A stretch of DNA of 64,000 bases from an uncultured Alistipes sp. (GCA_947591475.1 CANQDE010000005.1:62001-126000); one strand, 5' to 3'; shown: positions 8,519-16,629, numbered from the stretch's first letter. Numbers and translations: made by a program. Notes: generated from the sequence alone by a model not told the origin.

Positions 8519-8854
8519 ATGGCTACATTATCTGTCCACCAAGAAATAACCTTACGTCGCGTGTCCGCATTGCTCGACGAACGACGTAACCGGTCAAACG
8601 AACAGACGTTTCAAGAACTCGACAAACTCGGTCTGCATCCATATTGGAAACGGGTTACATGGACGGGCGGCGTCGGCTCGTTCAAAATTATGCGTTCCAA
8701 ACGTTGCCGCGTCCTTGTTTCGGCAACAAAATCAGGCCTGTCTCGTTCAAAATCCAAACTTCGGCCGGTCGGTGCGTCGGCATTCATCGTGTCGAAAACT
8801 TCCTCAAAACGCACCGGATTTCGTTACGGTTGGTGCATCGAAATCCCTCCGTAA
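8519..8854 (+). CDS. Hypothetical accessory protein, possibly frameshifted
   Basis: Not recognised. The first 45 or so residues (helical, acidic/basic, ending PYWKRVTW) look like real protein. After that the same frame turns into a Lys/Ser/Arg-rich run, while the frame open at 8644-8886 reads more naturally. A single frameshift near 8660-8680 would join them, so this may be a decayed gene. The ATG abuts the TAA that closes the C9-tract frame upstream and coincides with a promoter start point. Confidence 0.35.
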   Translation: MATLSVHQEITLRRVSALLDERRNRSNEQTFQELDKLGLHPYWKRVTWTGGVGSFKIMRSKRCRVLVSATKSGLSRSKSKLRPVGASAFIVSKTSSKRTGFRYGWCIEIPP

Positions 8855-8906
8855 TTTGTATTGTCAAAAATCATCTGTACCTTTAATCGGTAACGAATTG
8901 ATTATC

Positions 8907-8931
8907 ATATATATATTAACTCACATCTTTG
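8907..8931 (+). repeat. Second copy of the 25-bp promoter module
   Basis: Matches 6833-6857 at 23 of 25 positions. One mismatch changes the -7 box from TATCTTTG to CATCTTTG, probably weakening it. No clear ORF follows immediately. Confidence 0.6.
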
Positions 8932-9000
8932 TGGACTAACTTTCAGCGTCCTCAAATCAATAAAAGCTCACGAAATAGGCCCAAAATCAGAAAGTTTTTT

Positions 9001-9008
9001 TAACTTTG
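9001..9008 (+). promoter_or_regulatory. -7 box TAACTTTG before a structured non-coding segment
   Basis: Matches TAnnTTTG and would start transcription near 9015, at the foot of the first hairpin of the segment below. No good -33 element is seen. Confidence 0.45.
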
Positions 9009-9012
9009 TTGC

Positions 9013-9210
9013 GGTATACTCTGACAGACTATACCAAGATGGTTTAATGGCATTTAGGGCTATTGCGTTCACAGTAAAACGACCAATTTATACTACGCGA
9101 ACAGGCAATAGGCACAATAAATGCTCACGTATTCGACTACGTGGGTTGTGCTTATGTTCGTACAGGTGCTTGGTCGTACCTTCTGTGAATGAGTACAACC
9201 CACGTTTCTT
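9013..9210 (+). ncRNA. Candidate structured RNA or leader with alternative stems
   Basis: No ORF explains this segment. It folds into a 6-bp hairpin (9013-9018/9030-9035), a bulged 11-bp stem (9060-9070/9099-9111), and a two-part stem (9112-9117/9146-9151 and 9126-9131/9138-9143). A perfect 11-bp stem 9139-9149/9195-9205 uses the same bases as the two-part stem, so the two exclude each other. A -7 box lies just upstream. It could be a stand-alone small RNA or a switch ahead of the small ORF at 9272. No known family is recognised. Confidence 0.45.
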
Positions 9211-9271
9211 GTTTCGTTGAACGGTTGTCATCGAACATTCGTGCACAACGTTTAACCAAACATAGCGAATC

Positions 9272-9457
9272 ATGCAAAACACCTGCACTCAAACGCCGAG
9301 GAAAATTATCGGGCACACGAAATCAATCCTCGTTATCGCAGCAATTCTGTTCATCTCTTTTCTAACAGCCATCTGGATCGGCACCCAACTTACTGGACAA
9401 AATATCACTGTCTTTTCCATCTATCTATTGCATATTTTCTTAACTTTGTGTCCTTAA
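9272..9457 (+). CDS. Possible small membrane protein
   Basis: A 61-residue ORF with a basic N-terminus and a hydrophobic helix at about residues 17-38, followed by a second hydrophobic stretch. No family recognised. It lies directly downstream of the structured segment, and the promoter of the next gene overlaps its 3' end. It may be a real regulated small protein or a chance ORF. Confidence 0.3.
   Translation: MQNTCTQTPRKIIGHTKSILVIAAILFISFLTAIWIGTQLTGQNITVFSIYLLHIFLTLCP
9441..9448 (+). promoter_or_regulatory. -7 box TAACTTTG of the metal-transport operon
   Basis: Matches TAnnTTTG; transcription would start near 9455, giving a 16-nt leader before the ATG at 9471. No good -33 box is visible. 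Confidence 0.5.
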
Positions 9458-9470
9458 TGCCTCAAACAAT

Positions 9471-10352
9471 ATGATCGACCGAAGGATATATCATTCGTTT
9501 TTTGTCTTGTTGGCTGCTTTCACACTGTTCACCGCCTGCAAATCGAGGGAACAGACACTGCAAAATACCATTTATGTATCCATCTTGCCGCTGCGAAGCC
9601 TTATATATGACATTGTCGGCGATGATTTTCCGATCGAAGTGCTCGTTCCGGCCGGAGCCAGTCCGGAAACGTTCGAACCGACACCCCGACAATTCGCAAC
9701 GCTCAATCGGGCCAAAATGGTCTTCAATGTCGGTTTGATCGACTTCGAGACTACCCTACTCGGAAAACTCGAAAATCAACGGCGAGTTATCAACCTCAAC
9801 GAAGGAATCGAACTGATCGCCGGCTCCTGCTCGCATACGACAGCGACCGATGGACACGCCCATCATCATGCACACGGAATCGACCCGCATATCTGGATGT
9901 CGCCCAAGGCTTTGCGACGTATGGCGGCAAATGCTTACTCAGCAATCCACAAGGTCTACCCCGATTCGGCGAAGTATGAACGGAACTACCGGCAGTTGGA
10001 TGCCCTGCTATCCGAATTGGATGACCGAACGGCTCGTCTGATTCGCGAAAGCGGCGTCCGCCTGTTCATCATCTACCACCCTGCCCTCACCTATTATGCC
10101 CGAGACTACGGATTGCAGCAGGTCGCCATCGAAGTTGACGGCAAAGAGCCGTCGGCCCGTCATCTCGCCCATCTGATTCAGCAAGCCAAAGAGTACCAGA
10201 TACATAAGCTATTCTATCAGAGCCAATTTCCAGCTTCGACCGTAGAGGTCATAGCTGACGACATCGGAGCCGAAACGGTTCGGATCGACCCGCTGCGTGA
10301 AGATGTCATTTCCAATATCGACGAGATAACACGTTCAATCACAGCACAATGA
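9471..10352 (+). CDS. Zinc/manganese ABC transporter substrate-binding lipoprotein (ZnuA-like)
   Basis: A cluster A-I metal-binding protein (293 aa) that would capture Zn2+ or Mn2+ for import. A signal sequence ends in a lipobox (FTAC), so it should be lipid-anchored. Family marks are VLVPAGASPETFEPTPRQ, a His-rich loop (DGHAHHHAHG, about residues 126-135) typical of zinc binding, HIWMSPK, and YHPALTYYARDYGLQ. It overlaps the ATPase gene by 4 bp. No permease gene follows. Zinc is favoured over manganese by the His loop (inference). Confidence 0.88.
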   Translation: MIDRRIYHSFFVLLAAFTLFTACKSREQTLQNTIYVSILPLRSLIYDIVGDDFPIEVLVPAGASPETFEPTPRQFATLNRAKMVFNVGLIDFETTLLGKLENQRRVINLNEGIELIAGSCSHTTATDGHAHHHAHGIDPHIWMSPKALRRMAANAYSAIHKVYPDSAKYERNYRQLDALLSELDDRTARLIRESGVRLFIIYHPALTYYARDYGLQQVAIEVDGKEPSARHLAHLIQQAKEYQIHKLFYQSQFPASTVEVIADDIGAETVRIDPLREDVISNIDEITRSITAQ

Positions 10353-11125
10353 ATTTGGTAACACTGCGCAACGTCAGCGTCCGATATGACGGTTACGAGG
10401 CTTTGCAACAGGTCGATTTGACGATTGCCGACGATGATTTTCTGGGCGTCATCGGCCCCAACGGAGGAGGCAAAACCTCGCTCGTAAAGGCTATTTTCGG
10501 AGCGGTTCCCTATACGGGCAAAATCGAGTTCGCTCCGGAGTTGTTCCGTGGGAAAGAGCGGTTGATCGGTTACATGCCGCAAATCATGAACTTCGACCGA
10601 GCCTTTCCGATTTCGATCGCCGAAGTCGTGCGCTCCGGATTGCAAGGACGACGAGGCATCATGGCTCGTTTTACCCGTTCCGACCGTAAAAAGATAGATG
10701 AATTATTAGATATGGCCGGTATCGGCGCTTTCGCCGATTGTCCAGTCGGAGAGGTTTCGGGCGGACAACTGCAACGGGCGCTTCTCTGTCGGGCGGTCAT
10801 CTCCGAACCGAAACTGTTGATTCTCGACGAACCGACGAATTTCGTCGATAATCAATTCGAGAAAGAGTTGTACCGGATGCTGTCGGAATTGAATCGGCGC
10901 ATGGCCATCCTCATGGTATCGCACGACATCGGTACCATCACGAGCATCGTCAAAGAGATCGTCTGCGTCAACCGGCACGTGCACCGGCATCACTCAAATG
11001 TATTGACCGAAGAACAATTACGGAATTACGATTGTCCGATACAGATCATTTCGCACGGACACATTCCCCACACCGTGCTGGAACACCACACCGGAGACGG
11101 ATGTCGTTGCTGCGACAATGATTAA
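10349..11125 (+). CDS. Metal ABC transporter ATP-binding protein (ZnuC-like)
   Basis: ABC ATPase (258 aa) with Walker A GPNGGGKTS, signature VSGGQLQRA, Walker B LLILDEP and the switch His in VSHD. It is translationally coupled to the binding protein, so the pair should power one metal importer. The C-terminus is unusually His/Cys-rich (VHRHH; HTVLEHHTGDGCRCCDND), which may bind metal. The membrane subunit is absent from the neighbourhood, and the following gene is convergent. Confidence 0.9.
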   Translation: MNLVTLRNVSVRYDGYEALQQVDLTIADDDFLGVIGPNGGGKTSLVKAIFGAVPYTGKIEFAPELFRGKERLIGYMPQIMNFDRAFPISIAEVVRSGLQGRRGIMARFTRSDRKKIDELLDMAGIGAFADCPVGEVSGGQLQRALLCRAVISEPKLLILDEPTNFVDNQFEKELYRMLSELNRRMAILMVSHDIGTITSIVKEIVCVNRHVHRHHSNVLTEEQLRNYDCPIQIISHGHIPHTVLEHHTGDGCRCCDND

Positions 11126-11204
11126 ATCCGTTCTTCAAAAAAAACGAAACTCTTACCCCAAAATCCATTCTACCGTTCGGCTTACGACCTCTTCAACAAA
11201 ACAA

Positions 11205-11233
11205 AAGCAGTTCCTTATGATAAGGAACTGCTT
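11205..11233 (-). terminator. Terminator between convergent genes
   Basis: A perfect 13-bp stem (11205-11217 with 11221-11233) and a 3-nt loop. The minus strand continues with a T-rich tail, so it mainly serves the DUF2795 gene; it may also stop the ABC operon. Confidence 0.8.
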
Positions 11234-11264
11234 CAAATCATTTGACCGCTCTGTTTCTGGCGTT

Positions 11265-11486
11265 CTAATACTCCTCCTCGTTGAAGAAAAAGTCATCTTT
11301 CGAAGGATAATCGGGCCAAATATCTTCGATGGATTCGTATATATCCCCCTCGTCCTCAATCTCCTGCAAATTCTCGAGCACCTCCAACGGCGCCCCCGAA
11401 CGCACGGCATAGTCGATCAACTCCTCCTTCGTCGCAGGCCACGGTGCATCTTCTAATTTCGATGCCAGCTCAAGTGTCCAGTACAT
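11265..11486 (-). CDS. DUF2795 domain-containing protein
   Basis: A 73-residue acidic protein very like the small DUF2795 proteins conserved across Bacteroidetes (LEDAPWPATKEELIDYA, EDIWPDYPSKDDFFF). Function unknown. Length is normal. It stands alone, with an AT-rich upstream gap and a terminator downstream. Confidence 0.85.
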   Translation of the reverse strand: MYWTLELASKLEDAPWPATKEELIDYAVRSGAPLEVLENLQEIEDEGDIYESIEDIWPDYPSKDDFFFNEEEY

Positions 11487-11637
11487 ACCTCAATAGAATT
11501 TAAAATTCAACCGCTTGCCGACAGACAGCGAACTCGGGCACTATCGGTCGGGATGCAAATGTATAAAAAAAACGAGAAAAACAAATAAAAAATTGCAAAA
11601 AACGCAAAATTCAAATAACAAGCTGATAATCAAATCG

Positions 11638-12189
11638 CTAAGGGATCCATAACACTTCCTGCACCCCGTACAACCTTGTCAGAGAGCGTCCGAGCACATA
11701 AAAATAATCGGACAGACGATTCAAATAGGTCAAAGCCTGCGCATCGGTGCCGTATTTCTGGTCTACGCGCAAAGCCGCCCGCTCGGACCGACGGCACACC
11801 GTCCGACAAACATGGCACAACGAAACCGCCTCATTTCCACCCGGGATGGTGAACTTATCGATCGGCTGCAAAGCCGACTGCATCTTGTCTATCCGTTGTT
11901 CCAACCATGTTACGCACTGCGGATCCATCGGCCCGACCTTTTCCGCACCGGATTCGCCCCGCGCCAACAGCGCCTCGACGGTCATCAAGCGGGAAAGCAC
12001 GTTGTTCAATTCATCGACATACCCTGCCATCGCTTCGTCCGAACGCAGACGGTCGGCCAACAAAGCCACGAATGCCGAAAGTTCATCGACCGCACCGTAA
12101 GCCTCTACCCGATCATCCGTTTTGAAAACCCGTTCGCCGCCGATCAGCGACGTCGTACCCTTGTCCCCCGTGCGCGTATATACCTTCAT
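11638..12189 (-). CDS. PduO-type cob(I)alamin adenosyltransferase
   Basis: A 183-residue enzyme that transfers adenosyl from ATP to cob(I)alamin, making coenzyme B12. Diagnostic are the N-terminus YTRTGDKGTTSLIGGERV, the GAVDELSAFV segment and the C-terminal CRRSERAA and LNRLSDYFYVLGR motifs. It overlaps the upstream gene by 4 bp (ATGA). I see no cobalamin riboswitch. Confidence 0.95.
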   Translation of the reverse strand: MKVYTRTGDKGTTSLIGGERVFKTDDRVEAYGAVDELSAFVALLADRLRSDEAMAGYVDELNNVLSRLMTVEALLARGESGAEKVGPMDPQCVTWLEQRIDKMQSALQPIDKFTIPGGNEAVSLCHVCRTVCRRSERAALRVDQKYGTDAQALTYLNRLSDYFYVLGRSLTRLYGVQEVLWIP

Positions 12190-12698
12190 ATCCGGAAATG
12201 TTGTTTCGGTAAATAATTGTTGAAAATCAACAGATAACCCCGATTATCGATCGTCGTCGACCGATGTGCGGCAATCAAACGCCTGCACATCGACTGCCAA
12301 GCGGGAGCGATATAGGGCGTCATCACGACGACTGTACAACCGACCTCGGCCGCATTGCGCACCAACACCGCAACCTCGGCTTCGGAGAGAGCCGGCGTAA
12401 CGATGCACAACTCCCCTTTCGCACAATTCAGGCCAAAAGCGGCATAACCGCAATGGATCATCAGATTCTGCAACTGCACGGCACGTCTTTCGGCCACCCC
12501 GCTCGCCAACAACGTCCGGTATAAATTCCGATCGCCGGGCAGCAACTTCGACTGCATGAACACGTGCCGCACCAAATCGTAAACGAACGGGGAGTGTACG
12601 CCATGTCCCCGAAAATAACGGGCTCGAACCAACCGATTGCGCCAATCCGCCATCTTGCCGGAAAGCCGAAAATGCAAATTTCGTCCGTGGAACCGCAT
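12186..12698 (-). CDS. Hypothetical protein with GHGVHSPFVYDLV motif (methyltransferase-like)
   Basis: A 170-residue protein with the N-terminal motif GHGVHSPFVYDLV, which I associate with a Bacteroidetes family often annotated as SAM-dependent methyltransferase. No clear glycine-rich SAM motif I is visible here, so catalytic activity is doubtful. It sits between the flavoprotein gene upstream (8-bp gap) and the adenosyltransferase gene, with which it overlaps. Confidence 0.5.
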   Translation of the reverse strand: MRFHGRNLHFRLSGKMADWRNRLVRARYFRGHGVHSPFVYDLVRHVFMQSKLLPGDRNLYRTLLASGVAERRAVQLQNLMIHCGYAAFGLNCAKGELCIVTPALSEAEVAVLVRNAAEVGCTVVVMTPYIAPAWQSMCRRLIAAHRSTTIDNRGYLLIFNNYLPKQHFRI

Positions 12699-12705
12699 GC
12701 CGTAC

Positions 12706-13992
12706 CTATTTTTTCAGCAGTCCGGCCAGCCGTCCGGTCGAGAATGCGATTTGCAGATTGTAACCGCCCGTATTGGCATCCAAATCAAGCACTTCGCCTG
12801 CAAAATAGAGACCCTCGACCTTGAGCGATTGCATCGTGTAGGGATTCACCTCGTCGCAACGAACGCCCCCGGCCGTTACGACCGCATAATCGAACGACGC
12901 ATAATCGACCACGGGGAACGTCCACCCTTTCAGCGTCTTAATCAATCGAGTGATCTGTTCTTCCGTGATTTTGCCGAGATAAGTTTTCGAAAGAATATCC
13001 AACTCCTGCGCCAGCGGCAACACCATCGGACGCGGCACCAATTTTCGCAGCAGCTCGCTGAAAAACGTGTCGGGAGCCAGTTCGGCTCGTTCTCGGGCAA
13101 TGCGTTCACGCAAGACCTCTTCCGTCAAAGCCGGTTTCAGATCGACGACGATCTTCACCTTGCGCTCTTCGATCAAAGCATCGACCGCATCGCGGCTCAT
13201 GCGCAAGGCCACTGCCCCTTCGATGCCCCGCTCCGAAAAACCCAATTCGCCGAATTCCTCGCGAACCGGCTCGTTATCTATATATAAGGTAGCTCTGACA
13301 TTACGCAGCAGCAACCCTTCGAGTTGTTTCATCCGCGGATGCGACGAGACGAGCGGGGTCAACGATGGCCGCAACGGTTCGATGGTATGCCCCAAATCCG
13401 CAGCGAACGTATAGCCGTCGCCCGTAGAACCGGTAGCCGGATAAGAGACGCCGCCCGTCGCCAGAATGACCTGCGAACACTCCTCGCGTCGTTCGAAACC
13501 GCGTTTATTGATATAGCGCACGCCGAAAACCTTACTGCCCAACGTCATGATTCCGCAGACCCGCGTATCGTACAGCACACGGACGCCGTTATCGACACAA
13601 TAATCCAACAGGGCATTGGCCACATCCCACGCCTTACCACTGTGCGGGAATACCCGTTCACCGCGTTCGACATCGAGTTTCACCCCTTGTCGCTCGAAAA
13701 ACCGCATGGTCGCCAAATTGTTGAACTCCGCGAATGCCGGAGCGAAAAATTCGGCATTGACCCGTACTTGTTCCGCAAATTCTTCGGGCCGACGTGCATT
13801 GGTCAGATTGCAGCGGCCCTTGCCCGTGATACGCACTTTGCGGCCCGACTTTTCCATTTTTTCGATCAGCAGCACCCGTTTGCCGTTGCGAGCCGCCGTA
13901 CCGGCTGCCATCATGCCCGCAGCACCGGCGCCGACGACGATGACGTCATAGGGTTCCCGCTCGACCGATCGTACTGTTTCTTCCGATTCCAT
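12706..13992 (-). CDS. HI0933/YhiN-family flavoprotein (NAD(P)/FAD-dependent oxidoreductase)
   Basis: A 428-residue flavoprotein. The Rossmann dinucleotide fold is VIVVGAGAAGMMAAGTAA near residue 17, followed by SGRKVRITGKGRCNLTNA, typical of the HI0933 family. A second FAD signature is LYFAGEVLDLDANTGGYNLQ near the C-terminus. The physiological substrate is unknown. It leads a three-gene minus-strand unit with its own promoter box. Confidence 0.92.
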   Translation of the reverse strand: MESEETVRSVEREPYDVIVVGAGAAGMMAAGTAARNGKRVLLIEKMEKSGRKVRITGKGRCNLTNARRPEEFAEQVRVNAEFFAPAFAEFNNLATMRFFERQGVKLDVERGERVFPHSGKAWDVANALLDYCVDNGVRVLYDTRVCGIMTLGSKVFGVRYINKRGFERREECSQVILATGGVSYPATGSTGDGYTFAADLGHTIEPLRPSLTPLVSSHPRMKQLEGLLLRNVRATLYIDNEPVREEFGELGFSERGIEGAVALRMSRDAVDALIEERKVKIVVDLKPALTEEVLRERIARERAELAPDTFFSELLRKLVPRPMVLPLAQELDILSKTYLGKITEEQITRLIKTLKGWTFPVVDYASFDYAVVTAGGVRCDEVNPYTMQSLKVEGLYFAGEVLDLDANTGGYNLQIAFSTGRLAGLLKK

Positions 13993-14010
13993 AACAGGGA
14001 CAAAGATACG

Positions 14011-14018
14011 AATTTTTT
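14011..14018 (-). promoter_or_regulatory. -7 box TATCTTTG for the flavoprotein unit
   Basis: Minus-strand TATCTTTG, with transcription expected near 14004 and the ATG at 13992. It is divergent from the nusB promoter about 120 bp away. Confidence 0.6.
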
Positions 14019-14133
14019 ATTAGCGCGACGTATTGCATTCCGGTTCGAAGCCTCATCTGCGCTTCCGACCGCCTGATTTCGATTTTTTATCCGGCAGGAA
14101 TGTTTTCGGTGAAGTCGAAGATGCGATTTTTCC

Positions 14134-14164
14134 TTGTTTATACTTTCATTTTGTGCTATCTTTG
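14134..14164 (+). promoter_or_regulatory. Promoter of the nusB operon
   Basis: TTG (14134-14136), a 20-bp spacer and TATCTTTG (14157-14164): a full consensus match. It rules out the longer ORF start at 14134, leaving the ATG at 14191. Confidence 0.8.
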
Positions 14165-14190
14165 CGGCCGAACGTGCTGAAAAAAGAGTT

Positions 14191-15126
14191 ATGCTGAGCA
14201 GACGATTACTTCGAATAAAGGTTCTCAAAACATTGTTCGCCCATATCCAGTCGGGAGCCGATAACATGATCGCGTCGGAAAAGAATCTGATGGCCTCGGT
14301 CGACAAAGCCTACGATCTCTATTTCCAGTTGCTGACCCTTCCGGTCGAGCTGGCCGAATATGCCCGCAACCGGCAGGAACTGGCCCGTCAAAAGCGGCTG
14401 CCGACCTACGAAGACCTTCATCCGAATACCCGATTCGTCGACAATGCCGTCATCCGGCTGATTGCAAACAGCGATGCCGTGAACGACCGGATCGCCGCCC
14501 GGAAATTGAGTTGGAAAGGCTATCCCGAACTGATCCGTACCCTCTACGCACAACTCTGCGAAAGCGACTATTACAAGGAATACATGCAAAGCCCCGTCGC
14601 TTCGTTCGACAACGATCGACGGGTGCTCATGCGGTTTTTCGAGACGTTGCAGACCTGCGATGCGCTGGACGAGGTATTGGAGGAGTTGTCCATCCTGTGG
14701 TGCGACGATGTTCCGTTCATCATCATCTTGATTCTGCGAACGCTGGAAAACACGCGGCCGTCCCATACGGGACTGAAAGTCGCCGCCGAATTCAAAAGCG
14801 AGGACGACCCTGCCTTCGTCCGCACACTGTTCGAACGCACGCTCGTCAATTACAATAACTATCAAACTTATATCGAACGATTTACGGCTAATTGGGATGT
14901 CGAACGCATCGTCTTCATGGACAATTTGATTCTCGCCACGGCCATCGCCGAACTGACTTCGTTCCCGTCCATACCGGTGAAAGTTACGCTCGACGAATTC
15001 ATCGAAATTTCGAAATTCTATTCGACCCCGGGCAGCAGTACGTTCATCAACGGCATCTTGGACAAGGCGGTGGAAGCCTTGACGGCCGAAGGCCTTATCA
15101 AAAAGACGGGACGCGGTTTGATATGA
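14191..15126 (+). CDS. nusB: Transcription antitermination factor NusB
   Basis: A 311-residue NusB, the long form usual in Bacteroidetes, with an N-terminal extension before the NusB fold (about 190-305). NusB with S10 supports rRNA antitermination. The N-terminus MLSRRLLRIKVLKTLFAH and the C-terminal ILATAIAEL, PVKVTLDEFIEISKFYS and FINGILDK segments are typical. It overlaps the next gene (ATGA) and starts a nusB-DUF1573-yajC unit. Confidence 0.93.
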   Translation: MLSRRLLRIKVLKTLFAHIQSGADNMIASEKNLMASVDKAYDLYFQLLTLPVELAEYARNRQELARQKRLPTYEDLHPNTRFVDNAVIRLIANSDAVNDRIAARKLSWKGYPELIRTLYAQLCESDYYKEYMQSPVASFDNDRRVLMRFFETLQTCDALDEVLEELSILWCDDVPFIIILILRTLENTRPSHTGLKVAAEFKSEDDPAFVRTLFERTLVNYNNYQTYIERFTANWDVERIVFMDNLILATAIAELTSFPSIPVKVTLDEFIEISKFYSTPGSSTFINGILDKAVEALTAEGLIKKTGRGLI

Positions 15127-15599
15127 CACCGATGCTCCGCTGCGCAACATTGCGAATCGCCGCTACCCTGCCGATCGTTCTGCTGCTGACGGCATCCGCC
15201 TGCATTTCGCACACGACGCAGCGGGCCGAAGACCGACCGATTGCGGAATTGCCGAAAAACGGAAAAGGTCTGATTATCCACGTAACGGACGAAATGATCG
15301 AATCGGGCGGTTCGGATACCGTTCGGTTCGGGCGCCTGCATTCGGGTGAAATCGCCGTCCTGTCGCTCTGGCTCGCCAATGAAACCGAACATCCAGTTGT
15401 GTTGTCCGACTACCGACGCAGCTGCGGATGCACGATGTTGGAGTTCACCGCTCAACCGATTGCCCCGAATCGGGCCCGCCGGCTGCCGCTTACGTTCGAC
15501 TCCCGAGGCGAATGGGGCTGGCAACTCAAAACCGTCGACCTGTTGTTCGGCGAATCGAAACATCCCTTGCGGCTCTTCATCGAAGCCGAAGTGGAATAA
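15123..15599 (+). CDS. DUF1573 lipoprotein
   Basis: A 158-residue lipoprotein: signal peptide with lipobox ASAC, then a DUF1573 Ig-like domain (VRFGRLHSGEIAVLSLWLANE; SDYRRSCGCTM). DUF1573 proteins are abundant extracytoplasmic proteins of unknown function in Bacteroidetes. It is coupled to nusB by an ATGA overlap. A second DUF1573 gene lies at 27600. Confidence 0.85.
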   Translation: MTPMLRCATLRIAATLPIVLLLTASACISHTTQRAEDRPIAELPKNGKGLIIHVTDEMIESGGSDTVRFGRLHSGEIAVLSLWLANETEHPVVLSDYRRSCGCTMLEFTAQPIAPNRARRLPLTFDSRGEWGWQLKTVDLLFGESKHPLRLFIEAEVE

Positions 15600-15602
15600 C
15601 GC

Positions 15603-15632
15603 TTGCAGATTGCGCAAGAATAACTATCTTTG
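15603..15632 (+). promoter_or_regulatory. Promoter of yajC
   Basis: TTG (15603-15605), a 19-bp spacer and TATCTTTG (15625-15632), placed right after the DUF1573 stop. yajC therefore has its own promoter besides readthrough from nusB. Confidence 0.75.
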
Positions 15633-15706
15633 CAAAGAAGATCGCCCGCTCGTCGGAACGACCTGCGAACAACGAAGTGCAAACATTCACAAACAAATAA
15701 AAAATT

Positions 15707-16030
15707 ATGATCGAATTTCTTCAGGCTGTACCTGCTCAACCCCAGCCGGGTTTCATGCAGCAATACAGTTTTCTTATCATGATCGGCCTGATGGTGCTGG
15801 TCTTCTGGCTGTTGATGTGGCGTCCCGAAGCGAAACGCCGCAAACAGATGCAAACTTTCCGCGAAGGATTGAAAAAGGGCGATAAAATCATCACGGCCGG
15901 CGGCATCTACGGCGTGGTCAAGGAGGTAAAAGAGACGACGCTGCTCATCGAGGTCGACGGAAATGTTACGTTGCGCGTCGACAAAAACATGGTCGTAGCC
16001 GACACGAGCGACCTGCAGCCGCAAAAATGA
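15707..16030 (+). CDS. yajC: Preprotein translocase subunit YajC
   Basis: A 107-residue accessory subunit of the SecDF-YajC complex. One transmembrane helix (about residues 20-40, SFLIMIGLMVLVFWLLMW) is followed by RPEAKRRKQMQ and a cytoplasmic domain with GDKIITAGGIYGVV. Length and order are normal. The next gene overlaps by 4 bp. Confidence 0.96.
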   Translation: MIEFLQAVPAQPQPGFMQQYSFLIMIGLMVLVFWLLMWRPEAKRRKQMQTFREGLKKGDKIITAGGIYGVVKEVKETTLLIEVDGNVTLRVDKNMVVADTSDLQPQK

Positions 16031-16275
16031 TTAAAACCGTCAAGTATCCTTGTATCGGCACCTGCTCGCGTCAGGTGGAGATCGAATTGGAGGACGGAAT
16101 CATCCGTCGGGTGGAATTCACCGGAGGGTGCCACGGCAATACGCAAGGCGTCGCTGCACTCGTACGCGGCATGAAAGCGGAAGATGCCATCGCCCGCTTG
16201 GAGGGGATCGACTGCCACGGGAAAGGCACTTCGTGCCCCGACCAACTGGCCAAAGCGCTCAAAACGGCGCTCTGA
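16027..16275 (+). CDS. TSCPD domain protein (TIGR03905 type)
   Basis: An 82-residue single TSCPD domain, related to a C-terminal domain of vitamin B12-dependent ribonucleotide reductase. Cysteines in PCIGTCSRQ, TGGCHGN, IDCHGKGTSCPDQL are kept; metal binding is likely (inference). Translation is coupled to yajC by overlap. Function unknown. Confidence 0.85.
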   Translation: MIKTVKYPCIGTCSRQVEIELEDGIIRRVEFTGGCHGNTQGVAALVRGMKAEDAIARLEGIDCHGKGTSCPDQLAKALKTAL

Positions 16276-16345
16276 TCGACCGCCGTCCACCAATCGGGAA
16301 CGGATTTTGCATGGGACTTTGCGTTAAACCAATACGGAAAGTTCC

Positions 16346-16594
16346 ATGTATTATCTTTGGTATCTCTTATTGGGCTTGGTGGCCGGATGGATCGCCAACC
16401 TCATCGTCAAAGGGGGCGGCTCGGGGCTGCTCGTCAATCTGATCGTCGGCATCGTCGGCAGCATCCTCGGCGGATGGCTATTCTCGCTCATCGGATTAGC
16501 GCCCGTAGGCACGTTGGGCAGTTTAGCTACGGCCATCGTCGGTGCAATCATCCTTCTTTGGATTGTCTCGATGATTAACCGCCGGAAAGTCTGA
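16346..16594 (+). CDS. GlsB/YeaQ/YmgE family stress-response membrane protein
   Basis: An 82-residue protein of three transmembrane helices with Gly-rich turns (GWIANLIVKGGGSGLL; GIVGSILGGWLF), the hallmark of the transglycosylase-associated GlsB family. Its role in stress response is known only by association. A MITE-like element begins 36 bp after the stop. Confidence 0.92.
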   Translation: MYYLWYLLLGLVAGWIANLIVKGGGSGLLVNLIVGIVGSILGGWLFSLIGLAPVGTLGSLATAIVGAIILLWIVSMINRRKV

Positions 16595-16629
16595 ACCAAC
16601 TGACGAACGAACGAAAATCCTAAAAACGA

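Noticed and set aside
9088..9288. 66-codon minus-strand ORF
   Set aside because: It covers the structured segment, has no promoter and reads as a chance frame.
12186..12189. Cobalamin riboswitch upstream of the adenosyltransferase
   Set aside because: The gene overlaps its upstream neighbour and no B12-box-like sequence was found before the unit.
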